Source of the DNA: Streptomyces colonosanans
GTDB taxonomy: Bacteria > Actinomycetota > Actinomycetes > Streptomycetales > Streptomycetaceae
DNA: 64,000 nt
Direction of reading: 5' to 3'
Assembly: GCF_001866645.1 (NCBI RefSeq)
Contig: NZ_MLYP01000027.1
Coordinates: 103,022 to 167,021, forward strand
Position numbers and translations under genes: made by a program. The notes below the pieces were generated by a model, which did no database searches, was not told where the DNA came from, and saw nothing but the letters and a program-made list of their open reading frames with translations. Below, in pieces: positions 43,281 through 52,800 of this stretch. Numbering within the stretch: the first letter of the stretch is position 1; the number at the start of each line of letters is the position of its first letter.

Positions 43281-45710
43281 CTACTTGAACCGGACGACCT
43301 GCGGGTCGTGGTCGCTCGCCTGGTCGGAGAACTCGGAGTTGATGTGGACGACCTCGTAGACGGGCTTCTTGATGGCGGGCGAGACCAGGATGTGGTCCAG
43401 CGTCTGCGAGTTGCCGTCGTAGACGTAGCTGTACCGCTCGTTCACCGGCAGCGTGTTGATCAGGTCGGTGAGGACACCGCCCGAGGTCAGCGTGGTCAGC
43501 GGCTTGGAGTACTGGTAGTCGTTCAGGTCGCCGAGGACGACGATCTCGGCCTTCGAGTCCTTGGCGAGGAGGCTGGAGACGAAGGCGTTGACTTCCTTGG
43601 CCTGGTTCGTGCGCTGGGTCTCGGAGCCGAGCGTCGGCGGCTGGAGCGCGCCGTGCACCGGCCGGTCTCCGCCCTTGGAGTTGAAGTGGTTGCCGATGAC
43701 GAAGATCTGCTGCCCGTTCTGGCGGAAGACGAACTCGCCGACCAGCGGCTTGCGGCTGCTGTTCCACGCGCCGGAGGTCGGGTTGATCCTGCCCGGCGAG
43801 ACCGAGAGCTTCACGCCCTTGCCGCCGTCGGTGACGGCCTGGACCGCCGTGGTGGAGTCGCCGCCCGGCCGGTCCACGAAGCTGACGCGCTGGGGGTTGA
43901 AGAGGAATACGATACGAATGTTGCCGCCCGGCTGACCGCCGTCCGCGTCATTGACCGGGTCGATGGAGCGCCACTCGTACGCCGGGCCTCCGGCCGCCTT
44001 GATCGCGTCGGTGAACTTGGCGATGGTCCTGTCGGCCGCGACCGTGCCGTCGTCCGTGGCACCGCTGTTGTCCTGGATCTCCTCCAGGCTCACGATGTCC
44101 GGGGTGGCAAGGTTCTTGACGACGCCCTGGGCCAGCCGGTCGAACTTGCTCTGCGAGTCGGCCGGGGCGAGGTTCTCGACGTTGTACGTGGCGACGGAGA
44201 CCTCGTTCGACTTGCCCTTCTGCGCCACCTGGGGGGTGATGCCGCCGGACGTGACCGTCCCGAGCGTGGTCGCCTGGATGTTGTAGCCACCGTAGTTGGA
44301 GTAGTCCACGGGACCCGCGGTCGTGCCGGTGAGCATGTCGCCGACGTCGGCCTTGAGCTTGTCACCGGTCAGCGAGGTGACCAGCAGACGCCCGGAGTTG
44401 GCGTTGTCGTAGCCGGTGAGGACGGTGCCGCCGCGCGGGGTCGCGTTCTGCTCGGGCTTGGTGGTGATCCACGTCTCGTTGTAGGCGTTGGTGGCACCCA
44501 CCACACGCGAGTCGCCGATCTGCACCAGCATGCCCTCGTGGGCTTCCAGCCAGTCCAACGCATAGGTGTCGGGCTGGAGTTCCAGGGACTCAATGCTGCC
44601 CCCCTGGGCCTGCGGCGCGTAGGCGTCGGGCAGCGTCGAGGCGTCGATGACCTCCGGCTGCGGCAGCGCGTTGCCGGAGGACAGCACGACGGCCTTCGGG
44701 CCGGTCAGTTCGGTGACGGACTGCGATCCGCTGCTCTGACCACCGGGGTAGTACTCGCTCACCTTGCCCGAGACCAGGACCGAGTCGCCGACCTTGACCT
44801 GCGGGGTGGCGGAGCCCGTGAAGACGAAGACGCCCTCGCTGGTGGCCGAGTTGTCGTCCGGTTCGGCGTCCTGGATCCAGTAGCCCTTCGAGCCGGTGCT
44901 CCGCACGCCGGTCACCACACCGGGCACATTGGTGACGGTCTTACCGTTCTGCGGCGAAATCCGGGTGGTGCCCTGGATATCGTGGATACGAAGATCACCA
45001 GGAGCGGTCTCGGTGGGCGACGGGGTGGGCGTGGGCGACGGGTTCCCGCCGTCGGCCGCGGAGTTGCGGGGGCTGGGGTCGGAGCCGGTGAAGTCGACCG
45101 AATTGTCGTCCGTGTCGATGAGGCCTGCGCCACGGGATACGGAGGTGGTGTTGCCGGCCCCGGTGGCGGGGTTGCCCTCGCGCACCACGGCGGTTCCGTA
45201 CCCGACGAGGTCCTTGATGGTGCCGTCCGCCGCACAGTCGGCGGCGGTCAGACAGGTGAGCGCGGTGGTCGAGTGGACCAGCGCCACGGTACCGGTGGTC
45301 GCCGACATGCTGATGGTGCCGGTGGCGTCGGGAGTCGGCAGGGCGGTGTCACCGCCGGAGCCTTTGGCCTCCGCGACCAGATAGGTGCCACCCGCCGGGA
45401 TGGCGCCCGTGAGCGGGGTGACCTGCCACTTGGTGCTGGTGGTGGGCGAGCCGCTGAGGTACTGCACGGACCATCCGCTGAGGTCGAACGATGCGGTACC
45501 GGCGTTGCCCAGCTCGATGAAGTCATGGGTCAGAGAGGCGCCGGAGTTGCCGCCGCCGCCGTAGACCTCGGAGACGACGGCGTCCGACGACGGGGCCGCC
45601 TGGGCGGTGAAGGGAAGCGCGACCAGCGACCCGGCGAGGCCGATAGGCAGCGCGATGAGGATGGCCTTGGCGCCTCGGCCGCGCAGGGCCGGGGGTATGC
45701 GTGAGGACAC
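43281..45710 (-). CDS. secreted LTD-domain endonuclease/exonuclease/phosphatase
   Basis: An 809-residue extracellular protein, GTG 45710 start. The signal peptide (AILIALPIGLAGSLVALPFTAQA) is followed by a lamin-tail domain at about 40-185 (VVSEVYGGGGNSGASLTHDFIELGN). A PSPTPTPSPTETAPGD linker and an OB-like region (about 225-500) lead to the nuclease domain: VSVATYNVENLAP, IVSLEEIQDNSG (metal Glu), VIGNHFNSKGGD, VVLGDLNDYQYSKPL and ILVSPAIKKPVYEVVHIN...SDHDPQV. It degrades extracellular DNA or nucleotides, probably for phosphate scavenging; no clear PHO box was found upstream. Confidence 0.93.
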   Translation of the reverse strand: MSSRIPPALRGRGAKAILIALPIGLAGSLVALPFTAQAAPSSDAVVSEVYGGGGNSGASLTHDFIELGNAGTASFDLSGWSVQYLSGSPTTSTKWQVTPLTGAIPAGGTYLVAEAKGSGGDTALPTPDATGTISMSATTGTVALVHSTTALTCLTAADCAADGTIKDLVGYGTAVVREGNPATGAGNTTSVSRGAGLIDTDDNSVDFTGSDPSPRNSAADGGNPSPTPTPSPTETAPGDLRIHDIQGTTRISPQNGKTVTNVPGVVTGVRSTGSKGYWIQDAEPDDNSATSEGVFVFTGSATPQVKVGDSVLVSGKVSEYYPGGQSSGSQSVTELTGPKAVVLSSGNALPQPEVIDASTLPDAYAPQAQGGSIESLELQPDTYALDWLEAHEGMLVQIGDSRVVGATNAYNETWITTKPEQNATPRGGTVLTGYDNANSGRLLVTSLTGDKLKADVGDMLTGTTAGPVDYSNYGGYNIQATTLGTVTSGGITPQVAQKGKSNEVSVATYNVENLAPADSQSKFDRLAQGVVKNLATPDIVSLEEIQDNSGATDDGTVAADRTIAKFTDAIKAAGGPAYEWRSIDPVNDADGGQPGGNIRIVFLFNPQRVSFVDRPGGDSTTAVQAVTDGGKGVKLSVSPGRINPTSGAWNSSRKPLVGEFVFRQNGQQIFVIGNHFNSKGGDRPVHGALQPPTLGSETQRTNQAKEVNAFVSSLLAKDSKAEIVVLGDLNDYQYSKPLTTLTSGGVLTDLINTLPVNERYSYVYDGNSQTLDHILVSPAIKKPVYEVVHINSEFSDQASDHDPQVVRFK

Positions 45711-46148
45711 GTGGGGCTCTTTCTTGCGGAAGGAGGCGTGAGAAAGACGCAGTTGACAGGTGGGAGGCGTGAGGTGCCCCGGAAGTCGGCCCAAAGATAC
45801 GCGCGTAGATACGCGGGCAACAAGACGCTGAACCCGTCGGTCGGCAAGCGTTTCCCAACCGTTCCCCGAAAGGACGGACCTTGAAAGCACGGTGAGCACC
45901 CTGGGCGCGTGCGGGCGCGATGCCAGTGGGGCGGTGCCCGGGGCGATTCCGGTTTCAGCGGTGCCGCACGCCGCGTCTGACGTCCTGTCGGCACTGCTCA
46001 CCCGCAGGCACGACGAGGCCGGCGAGGAGCAGGCCTTCGGCGTGAGAGCAGAGGCGATACCGCCGCCACCTGCGGCGTGCCGTCGGCGAGTGCCGCACCG
46101 GGCGCCGACCACCGGGCATACGCGGCCGGAGCAGTCCCGCGCGACAGG
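45711..46148. other. intergenic stretch without a supportable gene
   Basis: About 440 bases between the divergent nuclease and ABC-transporter units. Near 45797-45816 a nine-base motif, CGCGTATCT on the minus strand, occurs twice 11 bases apart and could belong to the nuclease promoter. Open frames on both strands are low-complexity and unlikely to be genes. Confidence 0.4.
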
Positions 46149-46175
46149 CCTTCGTCCCCGTACGAAGGTGGAGGC

Positions 46176-46289
46176 ATGACCGAGGAGTCCACCGCTGTGA
46201 CCGCCCGGCCTCCGCCGTGGAGGCGGAGGCTTTCGGCCGGCCGGTGCCCCGCGGACTCCGGTTCCCTTTTCCGTGAGGACATTTCATGA
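46176..46289 (+). CDS. 37-residue leader ORF coupled to the ABC exporter
   Basis: ATG 46176 with GGTGGAGG just upstream opens a 37-codon frame (MTEESTAVTARPPPWRRRL..., ending LFREDIS). Its TGA overlaps the ATG of the ABC ATPase gene as ATGA. A seven-base hairpin precedes the ribosome-binding site and a nine-base hairpin followed by TTT lies inside the ORF at the PPPWRRR codons. That arrangement resembles a regulatory leader peptide in which ribosome position controls a downstream gene. No homologue is recognised; it could be fortuitous. Confidence 0.45.
   Translation: MTEESTAVTARPPPWRRRLSAGRCPADSGSLFREDIS
46208..46230 (+). terminator. attenuator-like hairpin inside the leader ORF
   Basis: GCCTCCGCC/GGCGGAGGC pair around GTGGA and are followed at once by TTTC. 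Preceding it, CCTTCGT/ACGAAGG (46149-46168) forms another hairpin. Together they could be alternative leader structures, but termination is inferred. Confidence 0.4.
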
Positions 46290-47230
46290 TCGAGGCCTAT
46301 TCGCTCACCAAGCGCTACGGAGAGCGCACCGCCGTCGACGACCTCAGCTTCACCGTGCGCCCCGGCACCGTGACCGGGTTCCTCGGGCCGAACGGGGCCG
46401 GGAAGTCCACCACGATGCGGATGCTCCTCGGGCTGGACGCGCCCACGTCGGGCCGGGCCGTGGTGAACGGGAAGAGCTACGCCGAGCACCGGGCACCGCT
46501 GCACGAGGTCGGGGCGATGCTGGAGGCGCGGACCATCCACACCGGGCGCAGCGCGTACAACCACCTGCTGGCGCTCGCCGCGACGCACGGCATCTCCGCA
46601 CGCCGGGTCGACGAGGTGCTCGACCTGGTCGGGCTGCGCACGGTGGCGCGGAAGCGGGTCGGCGGTTTCTCGATGGGCATGGGGCAGCGGCTGGGCATCG
46701 CCAGTGCGCTGCTGGGCGACCCGGCGACGGTGATCCTCGACGAGCCCGTCAACGGCCTGGATCCGGAGGGGATCCTGTGGATCCGCAATCTGCTCAAGGG
46801 GCTCGCCGCCGAGGGGCGGACGGTCCTGGTGTCGTCGCACCTGATGTCGGAGATGGCGCTGACCGCCGGGCATCTGATCGTGATCGGGCGGGGGCGGCTC
46901 ATCGCGGACACGTCGGTGGCGGAGTTCACCGCGCAGGCCGCGGGGGACGTGGTGCGGGTGCGCACCGACGAGGCGGAGAAGCTGCGCGCTCTGCTGGCCG
47001 GGCCGGAGGTATGCGTCTGCGCGCAGGAGTCGGGCGTGCTGTCGGTGACCGGGCTCAGCAGTGACCGGATCGGGCAGATCGCGGCCGACCACGGTGTGGC
47101 GCTGGCCGAACTGACGCCGCAGCAGGCGTCGTTGGAGGAGGCGTTCATGGAACTGACCCGGGACGCCGTGGAGTACCAGGCACCGGCGGCACAGCTCGTC
47201 GGCGCAGGCGGGGAAGGACGCGCGACATGA
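46286..47230 (+). CDS. ABC exporter ATP-binding protein
   Basis: A 314-residue ATPase of the bacitracin/drug-export (CcmA) type. Walker A is FLGPNGAGKSTTMRMLLGL, the Q-loop region reads VGAMLEARTIHTGRSAYNHL, and the signature is FSMGMGQRLGIASALLGDP with Met replacing a Gly of LSGGQ. Walker B is VILDEPVNGLDPEG and the H-loop is VSSHLMSEMALTA. The C-terminal 90 residues (LRALLAGPEVCVCAQESGVLSVTGL) form the accessory domain. It overlaps both the upstream leader ORF and the downstream permease gene by four bases. Confidence 0.95.
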   Translation: MIEAYSLTKRYGERTAVDDLSFTVRPGTVTGFLGPNGAGKSTTMRMLLGLDAPTSGRAVVNGKSYAEHRAPLHEVGAMLEARTIHTGRSAYNHLLALAATHGISARRVDEVLDLVGLRTVARKRVGGFSMGMGQRLGIASALLGDPATVILDEPVNGLDPEGILWIRNLLKGLAAEGRTVLVSSHLMSEMALTAGHLIVIGRGRLIADTSVAEFTAQAAGDVVRVRTDEAEKLRALLAGPEVCVCAQESGVLSVTGLSSDRIGQIAADHGVALAELTPQQASLEEAFMELTRDAVEYQAPAAQLVGAGGEGRAT

Positions 47231-48042
47231 CGACGGCAACGGTGATTCCCGAGGCGGAGCGGCGCGAGGTCACACAGCTACGAGTGATCCACTCCGAGTG
47301 GATCAAGCTGCGGTCGCTGCGCTCGACGCTCTGCACACTGCTCGCCGCGGTCGTCGTGATGATCGGTCTGGGCTTCCTCTTCAGCTACTTCACCGCCGAC
47401 CGCTGGTCGCAGCTGCCGCCGGAGCAGCGGCTGGGCTTCGAGCCGGCGCTCGTCAGTCTGCGTGGCTTCTACCTGGCCCAGCTGGCCGTCGGTGTCCTGG
47501 GTGTGCTGGTGGTCAGCGGCGAGTACGCCACCGGTATGATCCGCGCCTCGCTGTCCGTGGTACCGCGCCGTCTTCCTGTGCTGTGGGCCAAGGCCCTGGT
47601 GTACGCGGCGGTGGCGTGGGCGCTGATGACGGCCGCCTCGCTGACCGCGTTCCTGGTGGGGCAGGCGGCGCTGTCCCGCCACCACTTGGAAACCTCGCTC
47701 GGTGCCCCGGGCGTGCTGCGCGCGGTGCTCGGCGCCGGTCTGTATCTGACGGTCGTGGGCCTGATCGGGGTGGCGCTCGGCGCGCTGATCCGCAACACCG
47801 CGGGCGGGATCGCCACGCTCTTCGGTCTGCTGCTGGTGCTTCCGGTGCTCGCCGAGGCGCTGCCGTCGTCCTGGTTCGACGCGATCGACGAGTATCTGCC
47901 GAGCACGGCAGGGCAGGGCCTGGTCCAGATCCACCAGCAGCCGCACACGCTGGCCCCGTGGACGGGGTTCGCGGTGTTCTGTCTCTACGCGCTGGTGGCC
48001 CTGGCCGGGGCCGGGGTGGCACTCAAGCGACGGGATGCCTGA
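47227..48042 (+). CDS. ABC exporter permease (ABC-2 type)
   Basis: A 271-residue ABC-2-like permease. The cytoplasmic N-terminus ends in VIHSEWIKLRSLRSTLCTLLAAVVVMIGLGFL, the usual start of these proteins (E-W-x-K-L-R-S). Six transmembrane helices follow, with GEYATGMIRASLSVVPRRLPVLWAKALVYA as the coupling loop and a C-terminal VFCLYALVALAGAGVAL. ATGA overlap with the ATPase gene shows that the two form one exporter. Homologues move antibiotics, lantibiotics or lipids; the cargo is unknown. Confidence 0.93.
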   Translation: MTTATVIPEAERREVTQLRVIHSEWIKLRSLRSTLCTLLAAVVVMIGLGFLFSYFTADRWSQLPPEQRLGFEPALVSLRGFYLAQLAVGVLGVLVVSGEYATGMIRASLSVVPRRLPVLWAKALVYAAVAWALMTAASLTAFLVGQAALSRHHLETSLGAPGVLRAVLGAGLYLTVVGLIGVALGALIRNTAGGIATLFGLLLVLPVLAEALPSSWFDAIDEYLPSTAGQGLVQIHQQPHTLAPWTGFAVFCLYALVALAGAGVALKRRDA

Positions 48043-48182
48043 TGGCGGCTTTGGGCCGAGGTGCCGCCCTGTCGCGGGCTGCGGCCTGGCACCCGCACGA
48101 CGTGCAGATCCACCCGGACATCGCCGACCATCCGGCTCGGGCCGCCACCGGCCGCTGAGCGCCCGGCGGCGGCGTGGCGTCG

Positions 48183-49463
48183 TCACACGGCCAGCAGCCC
48201 GCGCCCCAGCCAGTCCGAGGAGTCCTTCGCACCGGGCAGGGCGAAGAAGTACCCGCCGCCGGTCGGAGAGATGTAGTCGACGAGTGGCTCGTCGATGAGA
48301 CGGGTCTGCGTGGCCTCGAACTGGCGCTGCACATCCTGCTGATAGGAGCAGAAGACGAGGCCCATGTCGAGGTTGCCGACCTTGTCGACGCCCCGGTCGT
48401 AGTTGTAGCCCCGGCGCAGGATGCGCGAGTTGTCGGTCCCGGCGGTGCGCGGGTTCGCGAGACGGATGTGGGCGTCCAGGGGGATGGCCGTGCCGTGCGG
48501 GTCCTTGGCGTAGTTGGGGACGTCGCTCTCCTTGGCGCCGTCCAGCGGCGCGCCGGTGTCCTTGCGGCGGCCGAACATCTTCTGCTGCTCGGTCAGCGAG
48601 ACCCGGTCCCAGAACTCGACGAGCATGCGGATGATCCGGATGACCTGGTAGCTGCCGCCGGCCGCCCAGGCGGGCTCGCCCTGTCCCTCGCCCACCCAGA
48701 CCAGCCGGTTCATCTCACGGGCCGAGGCCACGTCGGGGTTGGCCGTGCCGTCCTTGAAGCCGAGCAGATTGCGCTGGGCGCCAGAGGGGCGGGGCGCGTT
48801 CTGGAAGCCGTCGACGCGCCACTTGATCTGCATGGCACCGCGGGTGTGCCGGGCTATGTCGCGCAGCGCGTGCAGCACGGTGTCCTGGCGGGCGGCGCAG
48901 ATCTGCAGCGACAGGTCGCCGTGGCACTCGGCCGCTTGGAGATTGTCGTTGGGGAACGTGCGCATCGGGGTGAGCCGGCGCGGCTTGGCCTTGGCGAGGC
49001 CGTACCGGTCGTCGAAGAGGGAGGCGCCTACGCCGACCGTGACGGTGAGTTCGTCGGCGGGGACGACGGGTCCGAGGATGCCGTTGTCGGAGGGCGGGGC
49101 GCCGACGCCCAGGTCCTCGGGGGTGCCGCCGGCCGTGAGGAAGCGGGCCCGCTCGGTGATGGTGCGCAGCAGGTCGGCGAGTTCCTTGCGGTTCTCGGCA
49201 ATGACGTGGAAGGAGACGAAGCCGGCCGCGGCCGGGGCGGGATTGATGATGCCCGCCTGGTGGACGCCGTGGAAAGGGACCTTCGCGGCGTCGGTGGTGT
49301 CCGCTGCCTGGGCCTGGGTGGTGCCGGTCTGGCTGAGGGCGAAGCCGCCGCCGGCGAGGACGGCGCCCGCGGCCCCGGCGCCCAGGGCCGTCTTCACGAA
49401 GGAGCGGCGGCCGGCACCGGCGGGACAGCCGCCCTCGGGGGCGGACGTTTCGGCGGACGGCAT
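48183..49463 (-). CDS. efeB: Tat-exported DyP-type peroxidase EfeB
   Basis: A 426-residue heme peroxidase. A twin-arginine signal ([22 protein letters not shown]) sends the folded protein across the membrane. DyP landmarks are GFKDGTANP with the distal Asp238, the proximal-histidine region [19 protein letters not shown] and [22 protein letters not shown]. EfeB partners EfeU/EfeO in acid-condition ferrous uptake or heme-iron recovery, oxidising Fe2+ or porphyrins outside the membrane. GAAGGGA precedes ATG 49463, 47 bases after the EfeUO stop, so both genes are in one transcript. Confidence 0.95.
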   Translation of the reverse strand: MPSAETSAPEGGCPAGAGRRSFVKTALGAGAAGAVLAGGGFALSQTGTTQAQAADTTDAAKVPFHGVHQAGIINPAPAAAGFVSFHVIAENRKELADLLRTITERARFLTAGGTPEDLGVGAPPSDNGILGPVVPADELTVTVGVGASLFDDRYGLAKAKPRRLTPMRTFPNDNLQAAECHGDLSLQICAARQDTVLHALRDIARHTRGAMQIKWRVDGFQNAPRPSGAQRNLLGFKDGTANPDVASAREMNRLVWVGEGQGEPAWAAGGSYQVIRIIRMLVEFWDRVSLTEQQKMFGRRKDTGAPLDGAKESDVPNYAKDPHGTAIPLDAHIRLANPRTAGTDNSRILRRGYNYDRGVDKVGNLDMGLVFCSYQQDVQRQFEATQTRLIDEPLVDYISPTGGGYFFALPGAKDSSDWLGRGLLAV

Positions 49464-49510
49464 GCGGTGGTTCCCTTCGGTGCGTGTGGTCTCGGGGCGC
49501 GGTGCGGGCA

Positions 49511-51559
49511 TCAGGCGGACTTCCGGATCTCCAGCAGGTCCGGAATGGGGGCGAGGTCTTCGAGGAGCTGTCCGGTCGCCCCGTTCAGCTGGGCGCGGCT
49601 GGTCTCGTCCAGCCGGTCCACGGGCGTCCAGGAGCCGCCCCGGTGGGCGGCGTCGAGCAGCTTCTGCAGCCGGGCGACGTCGGCGTCGACCGTGGTCGGC
49701 AGCTGCGGGGCGCGGGTGGTCAGCAGCGGCTTCAGCAGGGTGAGGAGTTCCCGCGTGCCGGTCAGGTTGGCGTCCGCGGTGGCCAGTTCGGTGCCACTGC
49801 CCTGGTCGGCGTCACCGGTCAGTTCGAACTGGAGGGTGTTCTCCAGAATCTCGTGGGCGCGCAGCGGCAGGTCGCCGGGGTTGAAGTCCTGGGTGGGGAA
49901 GGCCTTCCGCAGGCCTGCGGCGGCATCAGCGAGCTGTTGGGCGGGGGCCTTGAGTTCTTCGGCGGACTGTCCGTGCCACAGGCCGTGCTCGATGCGGTGG
50001 AAGCCGGTGAAGTCCTTGTCGTTCACGCCGCCGGGGAGACCGTCCGGGCGGCCGTTGATCTTCTTGTCGAAGTCCTCGAAGGTGCCGTAGGCGGCGCCGA
50101 GCGAGGAGTACGTGCGGTGCGCGGTCAGCCAGTCCTTGCGGGCGGCGTCGAGGTGGTCGCCGGCGATGTCGTCGTTGAGCTTGCGGGTCTGGGTGACGAG
50201 GGTGGCCAGACCCCCGTCGACGTACGCCTTGTATGCCTTCAGGGGCGCGTCGAGGTCGCTCTCGGAGACCGGGGCGACCGCCTTGGCGCCGCTGCCGCCG
50301 GTGCTGCCGCTGACGGTGACCGCCCTGGAGGTGACGGCCTTGCCGCCGGTGGGCACGCAGCGCCAGGCGTAGGTGCCGCCGTCGATCGTGGCGACCAGGT
50401 CGCGGGTGGTGCCGGGGGCCAGGCCCTCGATCTCGCCGTAGACCGCATTGGTGGCCGGGTCCACGAGGTACACCTCGGAGGTCTTGTCGCCGGTGTTGTG
50501 CATCTGGAAGTTCTGCCGTCCCTGCTTCGGCGCGGTGAACCCCTTGCCGCACTCGGTCTCCGAGACGGCCACGGTCTGGTCACCGACGTGCTTGGACCCG
50601 TTGAGGGCGACGATCAGCCCGGCGAGAACGGACGGCACGGCGACGACGGCGGCCGGAACCACCCAGGCGGGACGGCGGCGCGCGGCGGGCTTCGGCTCCT
50701 GCGCCTCGGCGGTCGGGGCGTTGTGCGCCTTGGCGGTCGCGGGGCGAGGGCCACGCACACCACGCACGAACAGGGTCATCACCACGGCCAGGTACGCGAC
50801 ATAGGCGACCACCTGCAGCCACGTCATCGTCGGCGTCAGGTTGAACACACCCTGGATCAGGGTGCTGTACCAGGAGCCGGCGTCGATGCTGCCGCTGAGG
50901 TCGACGGCGTATGCGCTCTTGCCGGGCAAGACCCCGCCCTCTTGCAGATCGCGCAGGCCGTAGCCGAGGACGCCGGCGGCGATCACGATGAGGACGACTC
51001 CGGTCGCCGTGAAGAACTTCGTCAGGTTGATCTTCAGGACGCGGCGGTAGAGGCCCCAGCACAGGCCCGCCGCGAGGACGAGGCCGATACCGGCGCCGAC
51101 CATCGGGCCCGCGGATTCACCGGCCGCGCGGGCCGTGGTCCACAGGAACAGGGCTGTCTCCAGTCCCTCGCGGCCCACCGCGAGGAAGGAGGTGACGATC
51201 AGCATGCCCGCACCCATCGCGAGCGCGCCGGTGACCTTCTCCTTGATCTCACTGGAGAGGCTGCGGGCCGAGCGGCGCATCCAGAACACCATCGCGGTGA
51301 CGAACGCGACGGAGATCACGCTGAGCGTGCCGCCGAAGGCCTCCTGCGCGGTGGCGGACAGGGATGCGGCGGTGAAGGTGAGGACCGCGCCGAAGCTCAT
51401 GGCGAGCGCGATCGCGGCCAGGACACCCGTCCACACCTGCGGAAGCCGGGATTTGGCACCGGCCCTGACGAGGGTCGCAATCAGGATGGAAACGATGAGT
51501 CCGCCTTCGAGCCCTTCCCTCAGTCCGATGAGAAAGCTCGGAAACGCGTCATCCCACAT
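49511..51559 (-). CDS. EfeU-EfeO fusion: FTR1-type iron permease joined to a cupredoxin/M75 domain
   Basis: A 682-residue fusion. Residues 1-270 are an FTR1/EfeU permease with seven transmembrane helices and two R-E-G-L-E iron motifs (residues 14-18 and 130-134). An Ala/Pro/Arg linker and one extra helix (about 299-319) lead to an EfeO-like half. A cupredoxin-type domain spans about 325-415 ([30 protein letters not shown], with Cys337 and Cys401), and an M75/imelysin domain spans about 430-680 with HRIEHGLW at 521-528. In most bacteria EfeU and EfeO are separate proteins. AAGGAGGG precedes ATG 51559. An iron-box-like site lies 42 bases upstream. Confidence 0.94.
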   Translation of the reverse strand: MWDDAFPSFLIGLREGLEGGLIVSILIATLVRAGAKSRLPQVWTGVLAAIALAMSFGAVLTFTAASLSATAQEAFGGTLSVISVAFVTAMVFWMRRSARSLSSEIKEKVTGALAMGAGMLIVTSFLAVGREGLETALFLWTTARAAGESAGPMVGAGIGLVLAAGLCWGLYRRVLKINLTKFFTATGVVLIVIAAGVLGYGLRDLQEGGVLPGKSAYAVDLSGSIDAGSWYSTLIQGVFNLTPTMTWLQVVAYVAYLAVVMTLFVRGVRGPRPATAKAHNAPTAEAQEPKPAARRRPAWVVPAAVVAVPSVLAGLIVALNGSKHVGDQTVAVSETECGKGFTAPKQGRQNFQMHNTGDKTSEVYLVDPATNAVYGEIEGLAPGTTRDLVATIDGGTYAWRCVPTGGKAVTSRAVTVSGSTGGSGAKAVAPVSESDLDAPLKAYKAYVDGGLATLVTQTRKLNDDIAGDHLDAARKDWLTAHRTYSSLGAAYGTFEDFDKKINGRPDGLPGGVNDKDFTGFHRIEHGLWHGQSAEELKAPAQQLADAAAGLRKAFPTQDFNPGDLPLRAHEILENTLQFELTGDADQGSGTELATADANLTGTRELLTLLKPLLTTRAPQLPTTVDADVARLQKLLDAAHRGGSWTPVDRLDETSRAQLNGATGQLLEDLAPIPDLLEIRKSA

Positions 51560-51600
51560 GCGGCCCTCCTTGGCACGCCCCCCGCCGACGATCGCGCAGG

Positions 51601-51619
51601 TTAGCGAAGGCATACCTTA
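51601..51619 (-). promoter_or_regulatory. IdeR/DmdR-like iron box upstream of efeUO-efeB
   Basis: TTAGCGAAGGCATACCTTA matches most positions of the actinobacterial iron box TTAGGTTAGGCTAACCTAA, including TTAG, AGGC, ACCT and the terminal A. It sits 42 bases before the efeUO start codon, so iron-loaded DmdR/IdeR would repress iron uptake. The regulator itself is not in the window. Confidence 0.7.
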
Positions 51620-51919
51620 CTAGTGCCGAACCATCATGACGACACAAGTGCATTCGATTACCCAAGAGACGGTAATGAGGTGGAAAAAGCACGCGGTCGG
51701 GGGCAGAGCGGGCACCCGCTGCACCGCCCAGGCGATGCTTGCCAAGGCAGTGCCCTTCCGAGAGCCAGGCCGCGACACCGGCCCGATGTCGTACGGCGGC
51801 GGATCGGCCGGGACTCGGTCCCTGCCGTCACTCTGCTGCCGGCCCGCCTTGCGATGATGGCGCCCGAAGATCCAGCCGGACCGCCTCCGGCAGAATGTGA
51901 AGAGGCAGGAGAACAGCAC
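51620..51919. other. divergent promoter region, no gene
   Basis: 300 bases between the iron locus and the dienelactone hydrolase gene. The left part is unusually AT-rich (51636-51690) and probably carries promoters. Frames open here have no coding character. Confidence 0.4.
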
Positions 51920-52693
51920 ATGACCGTCATCCGTGGAACGTCCGTGGACATCCCCACCCAGGACGGCACGGCCGATGCCTACCTGGCCTACCCGGACGAC
52001 CGCAGCCCCCACCCCGGGGTTCTGCTCTACATGGACGCATTCGGGCTCCGCCCGCACTTGAAGGGGATGGCCGACCGCCTCGCCGAGAACGGCTACACGG
52101 TCCTCGTGCCCAATGTCCTCTACCGCCATGGGCGGGCACCCGTGGTCGAACTCCCCGAGTTCATCGACACCGAGCGCCCGGAGCTCTTCCAGCAGATCAC
52201 GCCCCTCATCCGGTCGCTGACGCCGGAGGTGGCGGACCGTGACGCCGACGCCTATCTGCACTGGCTCACCAACTGCCCCCAGGTCGCCGACGGGCCGGTA
52301 GGCGTCACCGGATACTGCATGGGCGCCCGGCTGGCCCTGCGCACCGCCGGTTCCCACCCGGAGCAGGTCGCCGCCGTGGCCGGCTTCCATGGCGGGCGTC
52401 TGGCGACCGACACCCCCGACAGCCCGCATCTGGTGGCCGACCGGATCACCGCGGAGGTGTACTTCGGCCACGCCGACCAGGACCCCTCGATGCCGCCCGA
52501 GCAGATCGAACGGCTCGACAGGGCGCTCACGGAGGCGGGCGTCCGCCACCGCAGCGAGGTCTACCCCGGCGCATCCCACGGCTTCACCCAGGGCGACACC
52601 TCCAATTACCACCACGAGGGGGCGGAACGCCACTGGACGGAGTTGCTGGCCCTCCTGGACCGCAACCTTCGGGGCGCGGACCGCGCCGTGTGA
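51920..52693 (+). CDS. dienelactone hydrolase family protein
   Basis: A 257-residue alpha/beta-hydrolase of the DLH family. The start is ATG 51920 with AGGAGAA eight bases upstream. GVLLYMDAFGLRPHLKGMADRLAENGYTVLVPN is the N-terminal core. The nucleophile cysteine is in VTGYCMGARLAL, the Asp in YFGHADQDPSMP and the His in YPGASHGFTQGD, completing a Cys-Asp-His triad. DLH enzymes hydrolyse dienelactone in chloroaromatic degradation, but most genomic copies have unknown physiological esters as substrates, and no aromatic-degradation genes are nearby. Confidence 0.92.
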   Translation: MTVIRGTSVDIPTQDGTADAYLAYPDDRSPHPGVLLYMDAFGLRPHLKGMADRLAENGYTVLVPNVLYRHGRAPVVELPEFIDTERPELFQQITPLIRSLTPEVADRDADAYLHWLTNCPQVADGPVGVTGYCMGARLALRTAGSHPEQVAAVAGFHGGRLATDTPDSPHLVADRITAEVYFGHADQDPSMPPEQIERLDRALTEAGVRHRSEVYPGASHGFTQGDTSNYHHEGAERHWTELLALLDRNLRGADRAV

Positions 52694-52731
52694 GTCCACG
52701 GGCCGCGGATGTCTCCCCGGCCTGCGCGAAA

Positions 52732-52765
52732 CCGGGCGCCGGGGAAGCATCGACCCGGCGCCCGG
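52732..52765. terminator. bidirectional intrinsic terminator
   Basis: A perfect 12-base stem CCGGGCGCCGGG/CCCGGCGCCCGG with a ten-base loop lies between the convergent dienelactone hydrolase and universal stress protein genes. It is placed to serve both. Confidence 0.8.
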
Positions 52766-52800
52766 TGCCGGACGCGTCTCACCGACGCGCCCGTTGTCCG

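Noticed and set aside
43308..45704. 798-residue plus-strand open frame
   Set aside because: It is antisense to the secreted nuclease; composition reflects GC-rich third positions of the true gene.
45892..46179. Plus-strand frame upstream of the exporter leader
   Set aside because: Low-complexity Ala/Pro/Arg sequence without a good ribosome-binding site.
48035..48298. Plus-strand frame between the exporter permease and efeB
   Set aside because: Short Arg/Pro-rich sequence crossing the end of efeB; no start signal.
49484..51604. 706-residue plus-strand open frame
   Set aside because: It is antisense to the EfeU-EfeO fusion, which has all expected motifs.
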